A stretch of DNA of 6,314 nucleotides from the NCBI GenBank assembly GCA_947071365.1, contig CAMTFT010000117.1, forward strand, positions 1 to 6,314, in the 5' to 3' direction. Below the pieces are notes generated by a model. The model made no database searches. It worked only from the letters and a program-made list of their open reading frames with translations, and was not told the origin of the DNA. Source of the DNA: an uncultured bacterium. Lineage in GTDB: Bacteria > Bacillota > Clostridia > Lachnospirales > Lachnospiraceae. Below are positions 1 to 5,250 of the stretch, one piece after another. The position numbers and the translations under genes are program-made. The stretch's first letter is position 1. Each line of letters begins with the position of its first letter.

Positions 1-46
1 TACACCTATTAAGTCGTCGGCAGCGTCAGATGTGTATAAGAGACAG
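1..46 (+). other. Nextera read-1 adapter with i5 index (artefact)
   Basis: Positions 1-5 match the end of the P5 oligo, 6-13 (CTATTAAG) sit in the i5 index slot, 14-27 match the Nextera read-1 sequence, and 28-46 are the 19-bp Tn5 mosaic end AGATGTGTATAAGAGACAG. From memory, CTATTAAG is the Nextera XT index S518. This is library DNA, not genome. Translating it gives the familiar false N-terminus MCIRDR on the + strand and a SLIHI C-terminus on the - strand, so any ORF reaching into it is partly artificial. Confidence 0.98.
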
Positions 47-47
47 G

Positions 48-2222
48 CTCCAGGCGAAAGATGATTGGCATCTGAATGATATGGAACGTCTTGGCGTTCC
101 TTCCGTGACACTGACGGATGGCCCCAGCGGTGTGAGAATGACAAACGATGAGACGCTTCCGGCAACCGCGATCCCAACAGAGTCGATTCTGTCTGCATCA
201 TGGGATACTGAGCTTGTTTCGGCTGTTGGAAGCATGATGGCGGAGGAGTGCCAGGAGTATGGCGTCGGAATCCTTTTAGGCCCAGGGGCCAACGCAAAGC
301 GTTCGCCTCTTGCTGGACGTAATTTTGAATATTATTCCGAAGATCCCTATCTTACCGGCAAACTGGCTGCGGCTATGATCAACGGTGTCCAAAGTGGCGG
401 TGTTGGAACCAGCTTGAAGCACTATGTGGCAAACGATCAGGAAACAAGAAGATTTACGGCAGATGTGACGGTTGACGAGCGTACATTGCGTGAGATGCTG
501 CTTACGCCATTTGAGATTGCTATCAAAGAGGCAAAGCCATGGACGATCATGGCGGCGTACCCAAAGCTTCGCGGCACTCACATTGCTGAAAACTCGTATG
601 TTCTGGATGAGGTGCTGCGAAAGGAATACGGGTATGAGGGAGTTGTCCTCTCAGACTGGGGTGCAACTGTCAACAAGGTGGCTTCACATCAAAACGGACT
701 TGACCTGGAAACTGGTACATATGCAAGATCAGAAGAACTTTTACAGGCAGTAAAGAGCGGTGAAATTTCAGAGGAAGTATTGAATACACATGTGCTTCGC
801 GTGCTGGAACTGATTGAAAAAGTAGTGAAGGGACACAAGGAAACGAAGGTTAACTGGGAGGAACATCATGCACTTGCACGAAAGGCTGCCTCTGAGAGTA
901 TTGTTCTATTAAAAAATGAAGGTAACCTGCTGCCTCTTAAAGAGGGTGCAAAGGTAACTGTCGCAGGCGGGTTCGCAAAGGAACCACGTTTCGGTGGTGG
1001 CGGAAGCTCGGGTATGGTACCACAGCAGTTAGATATTCCCTTTGACTTCATCAGTAACATGTCTGACGCATGTTTTGTGCAGGGATATGATAAGGAAGAA
1101 ATTGATGAAGCTCTTATTGCCGAGGCCTGCGAGGCAGCTGAGGGGAAAGATGCAGTGATCGTGTTTGTTGGAACTACCTGCATAACGGAATCTGAGGGTT
1201 CTGACAGACATGATATTCTTTTACCGGAAAGCCATGTGAAATTGGTGAAGGAACTGAAAAAGGTAAATACGAACATCATCGTATGCAATGCCAGTGGCGC
1301 TGCAGTTGACTTTGGCGATATGGAAGAGGAAGCAAAGGTTATTCTGCACATGGGCCTGGCTGGTGAAGGCGGCGGAGCGGCAATCGCAGACATTCTTTTT
1401 GGAAAGACAAATCCAAGCGGTAAGCTGACCGAGACTTTTCCGTTGTGCATCGAAAACACACCAACCTATCCCGAGTTCCCCGGTTATGATGACAATATTA
1501 CATATCACGAGGGACTTATGCAGGGCTACCGATACTACGACACAAAAAAGATCCCTGTCAGATTCCCATTTGGACATGGCTTGTCATACACGAATTTTAC
1601 ATATTCCAACCTGCGTGTATCGACAAGAGAACTGCATAATGGCGATACTCTTACTGTAACAGTAGATGTGACGAATACGGGCAGCGTTGACGGATGTGAG
1701 GTCGTTCAGTTTTATGTGAGCGATGTTCAGTCCTATCTGGTACGTCCGATCAAAGAACTGAAAGGATTTTCCCGTGTGATGCTGAAAGCGAGGGAGACAA
1801 AAACAGTGTCTGTGGCTTTGGATGAGCGCGCTTTCGCCTACTATGTTCCACATCTTGGCAGATATGCAGTGGAAAGCGGAACATTCAGGATTATGGCAGC
1901 TGCATCATCGGCAGATATCCGTCTGACGGAAGAAATCGTCTTTGTCTCTCAGGATGAGGTAAGGCTGAAACTTGGAATGTATAACACCATGCTGGAGTTT
2001 TATACGGATGATCGTTACTCTAAGGCTACGAAACAGGTTTATGATATGCTTCAGATCACGGAAGATAGTTTCCTGTTCCCTATCTTAGCAAGTATTACGT
2101 TAAAAAATCTGCCCCTGGTTCTTCGATTTTTGCAGATTCCGCAGGAAACGACAAAGAAGTTTCAGCAGATGATCCTGAATGGTGATGGTATCATTGGCAC
2201 AGAAGAATCAGAAAAGCGCTAA
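48..2222 (+). CDS. Glycoside hydrolase family 3 beta-glycosidase (beta-glucosidase-like), 5'-partial
   Basis: 724 native residues remain (residue 1 = codon 48); the start is lost to the adapter, probably about 20 residues before the WHL...ERLGVPS motif. The GH3 (alpha/beta)8 domain holds DGPSGVR, GRNFEYYSEDP, the substrate-binding KH pair (K124-H125) and the nucleophile Asp203 in SDWGA. The alpha/beta sandwich domain starts near VLLKNEGNLLPL; its ESEGSDR motif carries the probable acid/base Glu383. PFGHGLSYTNF leads into a C-terminal fibronectin-III-like domain, followed by about 90 mostly helical residues. There is no PA14 insertion. GH3 enzymes release terminal beta-linked sugars (glucose, xylose, arabinose) from oligosaccharides; the exact substrate cannot be read from sequence. 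A signal peptide cannot be judged because the N-terminus is missing. The frame is intact for 2.2 kb, unlike the genes downstream. Confidence 0.95.
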   Translation, partial: LQAKDDWHLNDMERLGVPSVTLTDGPSGVRMTNDETLPATAIPTESILSASWDTELVSAVGSMMAEECQEYGVGILLGPGANAKRSPLAGRNFEYYSEDPYLTGKLAAAMINGVQSGGVGTSLKHYVANDQETRRFTADVTVDERTLREMLLTPFEIAIKEAKPWTIMAAYPKLRGTHIAENSYVLDEVLRKEYGYEGVVLSDWGATVNKVASHQNGLDLETGTYARSEELLQAVKSGEISEEVLNTHVLRVLELIEKVVKGHKETKVNWEEHHALARKAASESIVLLKNEGNLLPLKEGAKVTVAGGFAKEPRFGGGGSSGMVPQQLDIPFDFISNMSDACFVQGYDKEEIDEALIAEACEAAEGKDAVIVFVGTTCITESEGSDRHDILLPESHVKLVKELKKVNTNIIVCNASGAAVDFGDMEEEAKVILHMGLAGEGGGAAIADILFGKTNPSGKLTETFPLCIENTPTYPEFPGYDDNITYHEGLMQGYRYYDTKKIPVRFPFGHGLSYTNFTYSNLRVSTRELHNGDTLTVTVDVTNTGSVDGCEVVQFYVSDVQSYLVRPIKELKGFSRVMLKARETKTVSVALDERAFAYYVPHLGRYAVESGTFRIMAAASSADIRLTEEIVFVSQDEVRLKLGMYNTMLEFYTDDRYSKATKQVYDMLQITEDSFLFPILASITLKNLPLVLRFLQIPQETTKKFQQMILNGDGIIGTEESEKR

Positions 2223-2225
2223 GAC

Positions 2226-2243
2226 GGGCGGCGATTGCCGCCC
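2226..2243 (+). terminator. GC-rich hairpin just after the GH3 stop codon
   Basis: GGGCGGC (2226-2232) pairs perfectly with GCCGCCC (2237-2243) around a GATT loop, starting 4 nt after the TAA. The position and stem strength suit transcription termination or 3'-end stabilisation of the GH3 mRNA. The bases after it (ATCAGGTAG) contain no T-run, so it is not a standard intrinsic terminator; it may instead stop exonucleases or act with a factor. Confidence 0.55.
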
Positions 2244-2252
2244 ATCAGGTAG

Positions 2253-2459
2253 AAGGGGATAACTACGGAAGTAGCGGAACCAGAGCTGACCGAAATTATG
2301 CTGATAGAAGCCAGGGATGGATCTATGTGTTTGACAATATTGTATGGTGATGCTGATAAAAATGGTGTCGTGAAAGTAAATGATAAGAAAGTGCTTCAGA
2401 GTTTTCTGTACGGAAAAAATTGTGGCATCAATATAGATGGTGTAATAGACGCAGAATAA
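2253..2459 (+). pseudogene. Dockerin/EF-hand-like fragment (remnant or small ORF)
   Basis: The open frame between TAG (2250-2252) and TAA (2457-2459) is the same frame as the GH3 gene. It contains YGDADKNGVVKVND, which fits the 12-residue calcium loop of a type I dockerin or EF hand (D1, D3, N5, G6, D12), followed by a helix-like KKVLQSFLYG. A second half-repeat (INIDGVIDAE) is too short for a full second loop. The first ATG is 2298 (53 aa) and the next is 2325; neither has a strong ribosome site, and the first 15 codons before 2298 also read as coding. It is most likely the end of a broken calcium-binding or dockerin-bearing protein. Two stops separate it from the GH3 gene, so a former fusion is possible but unproven. 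Dockerins anchor enzymes to cohesins or the cell surface. Confidence 0.4.
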
Positions 2460-2489
2460 TAGAGTAAGACAACAAGATATATTGGCGGC

Positions 2490-2621
2490 ATGGATATGCA
2501 AAAAAGGATTTTAATATTTTCACAGAGACTGGAGCTTTATTATTTTCTTGCACAGCGTTATGCTTCTGCGTTTGAAGTAGAGAGACGCGAAACATGGTAT
2601 GAATGGAGCAATGGCTTATAG
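2490..2621 (+). CDS. Response regulator, N-terminal piece (receiver beta1-alpha1-beta2), frameshifted
   Basis: This 43-codon frame (ATG 2490; a second ATG at 2496) reads MQKRILIF... then an amphipathic helix and FEVERRETWYEW, as expected for the first strand, helix and second strand of a CheY-like receiver. It stops at TAG 2619 just as the next frame begins the rest of the receiver. Adding one base at GG 2605-2606 joins the two frames into a 235-residue protein (from ATG 2496), a normal OmpR-family length. The usual acidic pair after beta1 (DD) is replaced by S-Q-R, so the Mg2+ site appears to be absent. The ribosome site is weak (GGCGG just upstream of 2490), so the choice between 2490 and 2496 is uncertain. 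Confidence 0.6.
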   Translation: MDMQKRILIFSQRLELYYFLAQRYASAFEVERRETWYEWSNGL

Positions 2622-3202
2622 AAAACATACGTGAAGATACAGCGCTTGTCATTTTTGATTTAGAGGGGGATTTCCGAGTTGCGGTGGAGTACACACGGAA
2701 AATCAGGCTGGGTGGTTTTGCTGGAAAGCTTCTGTTCCTTTCCTGTGCAGAAAAAGCACAGCAGAAGATAGCAGAAAAGATTAGGGCCATTGACGCCGGT
2801 GCAGACGAATACCTCGGATATCCGCAGACAATCGAAGAGATCGCAGCAAGTGTAAAAGCACTTTTGCGGCATTACGGACGGAAAGAGGAACTGGAATTCT
2901 TGATTGGAGGAGAGCGTTTCTTTGTGAATCCAAAAGCTAGAAAAGTTATGATGAATCAAAAAGAGCTTGCATTTACGAAAACAGAGTTTGCAATTTTCCA
3001 GTATCTTCTTTTCTGTCTGAACAGGAACGTTTCTCATAAAGAACTCTATGAGGCTGTGTGGAAGAAAGAGTACATGCATGATGATATGAATATTATGGCA
3101 CATGTACACCGTATGCGGAAAAAGATGGGAGATGATAGGAAAGATCCGAGGTACATACAAAATATCTATGGGATCGGATATATGATTGAGGGAGTACAGT
3201 AA
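2603..3202 (+). CDS. OmpR/PhoB-family winged-helix response regulator, main piece (atypical receiver)
   Basis: The 199-residue frame starts at an ATG that is probably internal, not the true start. Residues 13-90 are the receiver from beta3 on: LVIFD puts Asp19 at the phospho-acceptor position, LFLS gives Ser47 for the Thr/Ser switch, and GADEYLGYP has Tyr73 where the invariant Lys normally lies. Residues 98-196 are a Trans_reg_C winged helix, with FTKTEFAIFQYLL, ELYEAVW, the recognition helix NIMAHVHRMRKKMGD and the wing YGIGYMIE. It should bind DNA as a transcription regulator. With the acidic pair and Lys both missing, phosphorylation control is doubtful. No histidine kinase is adjacent. 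It lies beside the recombinase module and may regulate it or belong to the same element; its targets are unknown. Confidence 0.85.
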   Translation: MEQWLIENIREDTALVIFDLEGDFRVAVEYTRKIRLGGFAGKLLFLSCAEKAQQKIAEKIRAIDAGADEYLGYPQTIEEIAASVKALLRHYGRKEELEFLIGGERFFVNPKARKVMMNQKELAFTKTEFAIFQYLLFCLNRNVSHKELYEAVWKKEYMHDDMNIMAHVHRMRKKMGDDRKDPRYIQNIYGIGYMIEGVQ

Positions 3203-3239
3203 TTCTGGATAAAAGTCGGAGGTAAGAACCGGAGTAGAA

Positions 3240-3281
3240 GTTACTTTTCATGGGGTGAGAAAATAGAATATGAAAAGTAAC
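3240..3281 (+). repeat. Perfect 12-bp inverted repeat, 18-nt spacer
   Basis: GTTACTTTTCAT (3240-3251) is the exact reverse complement of ATGAAAAGTAAC (3270-3281). The spacer contains GGGGTGAG, and the right arm begins with the ATG of a small ORF. It lies 38 nt after the response regulator stop and 35 nt before a strong promoter. It could be an operator for a dimeric regulator, an mRNA hairpin hiding the ATG, or a recombinase binding site. There is no T-run after it, which argues against a terminator. Confidence 0.7.
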
Positions 3282-3407
3282 AAACTAGGTTATACTGACA
3301 TACGCGAAAATTGTATTGACAGGAGTAAAAAGCAGTGTTATGGTAAGACTATAAGTTTTGGCATGAAGAGATTCAGGCTTTGTACTTTTGCTTCGGATTT
3401 TCCGTAA
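3270..3407 (+). CDS. Possible small ORF, 45 aa, unknown function
   Basis: ATG 3270 to TAA 3405-3407 encodes a basic, cysteine-containing 45-residue peptide beginning MKSNKLGYTDIRENC and ending MKRFRLCTFASDFP. GGGGTGAG at 3252-3259 is a possible ribosome site, though about 10 nt from the ATG. I recognise no domain. The ORF overlaps the promoter at 3316-3344. Transcripts from that promoter could translate only the last 14 codons, from ATG 3363, which has no ribosome site. Its stop lies inside the first leader hairpin, an arrangement like that of attenuator leader peptides. It may equally be a chance ORF through regulatory DNA. Confidence 0.25.
   Translation: MKSNKLGYTDIRENCIDRSKKQCYGKTISFGMKRFRLCTFASDFP
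3316..3344 (+). promoter_or_regulatory. Sigma-A-type promoter, extended -10
   Basis: The -35 box TTGACA (3316-3321) is perfect, the spacer is 17 nt, and the -10 box is TATGGT (3339-3344), preceded by TGT (an extended -10). Transcription should start near 3350-3352. It reads into the structured leader and terminator and then towards the recombinases, and it is the strongest promoter in the window. Confidence 0.75.
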
Positions 3408-3504
3408 GCATCCCATTAGGGAAACAATTTTTGTGCTGCGAAGGCACACGGGTTGAAACAGAAAGACACAGAAAAATCATTATGGTTTTGATGTGTCTTT
3501 TTTT
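3351..3504 (+). ncRNA. Candidate structured leader RNA or small RNA ending at an intrinsic terminator
   Basis: About 155 nt lie between the predicted start and a strong terminator. Hairpin 1 spans 3389-3410: TGCTTCGGA pairs with TCCG-AAGCA around TTT, with T3405 bulged. Hairpin 2 is TCCC/GGGA (3411-3414 with 3419-3422, loop ATTA). Hairpin 3 is TGTGC/GCACA (3432-3436 with 3444-3448). An alternative pairing exists: ATTTTTGTG (3427-3435) with CACAGAAAAAT (3467-3477), leaving one bulged G. It would break both hairpin 3 and the left arm of the terminator, as an antiterminator does. I match it to no riboswitch or known RNA class. It could be an attenuator for the downstream recombinase operon or a free-standing small RNA. 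Confidence 0.45.
3462..3504 (+). terminator. Strong intrinsic terminator
   Basis: AAAGACACA (3462-3470) pairs with TGTGTCTTT (3492-3500). After a 2x2 mismatch the stem continues as 3473-3479 with 3483-3489, allowing one T-G pair, around a 3-nt loop. Seven Ts (3498-3504) complete it. It ends the transcript from the promoter at 3316 unless an alternative fold prevents it, and lies about 110 nt before the recombinase genes. Confidence 0.85.
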
Positions 3505-3616
3505 GTTGTGTTTGGAGAGAGGGTGATTAAAAAAGAATGATGAAATAGTGTATCATTGGAAAAGACATTCGGTAAGATAGGGAAGGGGCAGTCAAATTTG
3601 GGATGGACATGGCAAC

Positions 3617-3819
3617 ATGAAGATGAAAATTGGCAAAATGGAAGGTATTAGCTTGACCGCAAAGCAATCTGTGACCGCTTCATAACGCAGGAAGCGGAGG
3701 AAATAGACGGACACTGGTACCCGAAACGGGAAGTGCTGAAATCGTCTATGGTTGGGAGTGTGTATTACGCAGCTGTGCGGACAAAGCCTACCGTGCATAC
3801 CAGATGGCGAATAAAGTAA
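3617..3819 (+). pseudogene. N-terminal part of recombinase int1 in other frames (two apparent frameshifts)
   Basis: The core gene at 3804 has no ribosome site and begins mid-domain. Upstream, ATG 3617 opens MKMKIGKMEGI in one frame. From 3652 a second frame reads LDRKAICDRFITQEAEEIDG and then HWYPKREVLK...VYYAA with codon use like int1. The int1 frame itself is open back to 3675, with ADKAYRAYQMANK leading into the core. Adding one base near 3650 and one near 3775 gives a single protein of about 394 residues, a usual integrase length. The alternative for the first site is one in-frame TAG (3649-3651) in a frame open from 3544. I do not recognise the N-terminal domain; it does not look like the AP2-like domain of int2. 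3505-3616 holds nothing else I can support beyond a GGGAAGGGG purine run at 3581-3589. Confidence 0.5.
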
Positions 3820-4799
3820 ATACGGAAGTCATGTTCAAGGACTATCTGGTCTATTGGTTTGAAGAAATCTTCTCACAGCGGGTAGAAACTACTACCCGCA
3901 TGGTAGGGGCCTATGCCATTTATGACCTGATTCTGCCGCACATGGAATATGACATTAAAGTCCGGTATGTGAATGTAGAATACCTGGATACATTGTTAGA
4001 CAGTGTGGCACGGGCCAGCGCATCGGCGGGAAATAAGGGAAGAGAAATCCTGAACCTTGCTCTGAAAGAGGCTGTGATTGCCGGATACATTAAAAATAAT
4101 CCGGTGACCGGGACGAAGCCATATAAGGGAGCGAAGCCGAAGATTACGGTGCTGGGGAAAGAAAAAACAAAGGTTCTACTGAAAGCGGTCTCGCAGAATA
4201 ACTGGTATCTGGAAATTTTGCTTGCGTTATTCTGTGGGCTTCGGAAAGGGGAAATCATGGGGCTGAAGTTCAGTGATTTCGATTTTGAAAAGAATACGGT
4301 TTATATCAGCCGCCAGCTTGCCTCTGACCCGATTATAAAGAAAGGGAGCGGCAGCAAGATTGAAAAATACGGGCTGGTAGAGCGTGCTCCTAAAACGCCG
4401 AACAGCTACCGGACGCTTCGTGTACCGGAGGTCGTGATGCGGGAGGTAAAAAAGCGCCGTCAGATTGTGGAAAATAACAAGATGAAGTGCGCCGGCAGCT
4501 ATGAGGACAAAGGTTATGTCTGCTGCCAGGAAAACGGGAAGCCTCATAGCATGACAGCCTTGAATAACGCGCTGACAAAGCTGTGCAGCCGGAATGGTCT
4601 GCCCCATGTGACTGTACACGGCCTCCGCCATATGTACGCCACGATGCTGATTGAAATGGAAGTGCCGATTATCAAGATTTCAGCCTTGCTGGGACATGGA
4701 TCCGTACATACCACCTTTGAGTATTACTGCGATGTGATGGATGAGAATGAGAATATTCTGGCATTTATGAACAATGCTTTTGTGCCGGTAGCAGTGTAG
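3804..4799 (+). CDS. Tyrosine recombinase (phage/ICE-type integrase) int1
   Basis: 331 residues are in frame. Residues 8-110 form the SAM-like core-binding domain (FKDYLVYWFEEIF ... REILNLALKEAVIAGYIKNNP). The catalytic domain from about 115 carries the full set: Arg147 (CGLRKGE), Lys197 (PKTPNSYRTL), His272 and Arg275 (HGLRH), His298 (LLGHGS) and nucleophile Tyr307 (TTFEYY). It should cut and rejoin att-like sites through a 3'-phosphotyrosine intermediate. ATG 3804 is probably internal, because there is no Shine-Dalgarno site and coding signal continues upstream. int2 follows after 14 bp, so the two should be co-transcribed. No excisionase gene is nearby. Catalytic residues are intact; activity depends on whether the upstream breaks are real. 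Confidence 0.9.
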   Translation: MANKVNTEVMFKDYLVYWFEEIFSQRVETTTRMVGAYAIYDLILPHMEYDIKVRYVNVEYLDTLLDSVARASASAGNKGREILNLALKEAVIAGYIKNNPVTGTKPYKGAKPKITVLGKEKTKVLLKAVSQNNWYLEILLALFCGLRKGEIMGLKFSDFDFEKNTVYISRQLASDPIIKKGSGSKIEKYGLVERAPKTPNSYRTLRVPEVVMREVKKRRQIVENNKMKCAGSYEDKGYVCCQENGKPHSMTALNNALTKLCSRNGLPHVTVHGLRHMYATMLIEMEVPIIKISALLGHGSVHTTFEYYCDVMDENENILAFMNNAFVPVAV

Positions 4800-4802
4800 G
4801 AG

Positions 4803-4808
4803 GGAGGT
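4803..4808 (+). promoter_or_regulatory. Shine-Dalgarno site of int2
   Basis: GGAGGT lies 5 nt before ATG 4814 and directly after the int1 stop (TAG 4797-4799). This fixes the int2 start and implies efficient translation from a shared int1-int2 mRNA. Confidence 0.85.
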
Positions 4809-4813
4809 GCAGT

Positions 4814-5245
4814 ATGAAACTTGATTTGAAACTTCAAAGGTATGTGGAGTGGGAAGTATCGAATGTTATGCCGATCAAAGAAAAGTTCGGATACCGTGTA
4901 TTTCTCAAATATATGGACGGTACGGTACGTCCACAGCAAAAGGCAGGCTTCCCAACGGAAAAGGAAGCGAATGTTGCCAGAGACAAGACCATTGGTGAGC
5001 TTTATGCGGGAACCTATGTGGTTTACGCCAACGTCCGAGTGAAAGATTTTATGGAGTTCTGGATGGAGGAGGATATCCGAAAACGCGTAGGGAGCAGCGA
5101 GACATATGATACCTTTGGAAACGTGGTGAGGCTGCACATTGTCCCGAAACTAGGCAGTAAAAAAATGGTGGATATCACCCGGGGGACGTTCAGAAGCTGT
5201 ACAATGAGAAAACAGAGTATTCCGTATCCATTGCGCGGCTGGTAA
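4814..5245 (+). CDS. Tyrosine recombinase int2, N-terminal piece (AP2-like arm-binding plus core-binding start)
   Basis: The start is firm (GGAGGT, 5-nt spacing). Residues 19-66 look like an AP2-like integrase arm-binding domain: KFGYRVFLKYMDGT, then GFPTEKEANVARDKTIGELYAG. Residues 75-124 begin the SAM-like core-binding domain (VKDFMEFWMEEDIRKRV ... RLHIVPKLGSKKMVDITRG). Sense ends at Gly124 (GGG 5183-5185); the last codons to TGA 5243-5245 are out of frame with the family. The following sequence continues in the -1 frame from GAC 5185, giving DVQKLYNEKTEYSVSIARLV. Joined, the gene 4814-6096 would encode 427 residues, a normal length for this family. Confidence 0.8.
   Translation: MKLDLKLQRYVEWEVSNVMPIKEKFGYRVFLKYMDGTVRPQQKAGFPTEKEANVARDKTIGELYAGTYVVYANVRVKDFMEFWMEEDIRKRVGSSETYDTFGNVVRLHIVPKLGSKKMVDITRGTFRSCTMRKQSIPYPLRGW
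5181..5185 (+). other. Frameshift site in int2 (G5 run)
   Basis: The frame changes by -1 in CCCGGGGGACG. One extra G (a six-G run) would restore Arg-Gly-Asp-Val and a continuous recombinase. A homopolymer miscount, a true deletion, or ribosomal -1 slippage on the G-run (the P-site GGG can re-pair one base back) would all look like this. I see no clear stimulatory stem or internal Shine-Dalgarno site. Confidence 0.75.
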
Positions 5246-5250
5246 AGACA

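Noticed and set aside
26..292. Minus-strand ORF ending in SLIHI
   Set aside because: Its C-terminus is translated adapter, and the rest is antisense to the GH3 gene.
866..1459. Long open frame on the - strand inside the GH3 gene (197 codons)
   Set aside because: It is a shadow of a clearly functional GH3 coding frame; it has no recognisable domain and an unnatural composition.
2331..2359. TTGACA at 2331-2336 as a promoter for the response regulator
   Set aside because: The -10 position (TGATAA at 17 nt) is poor, and the site lies inside the dockerin-like reading frame.
3531..3556. AATGAT/ATCATT short inverted repeat and a TATCAT -10-like box before int1
   Set aside because: The arms are only 6 bp, and no -35 box is present at proper spacing.
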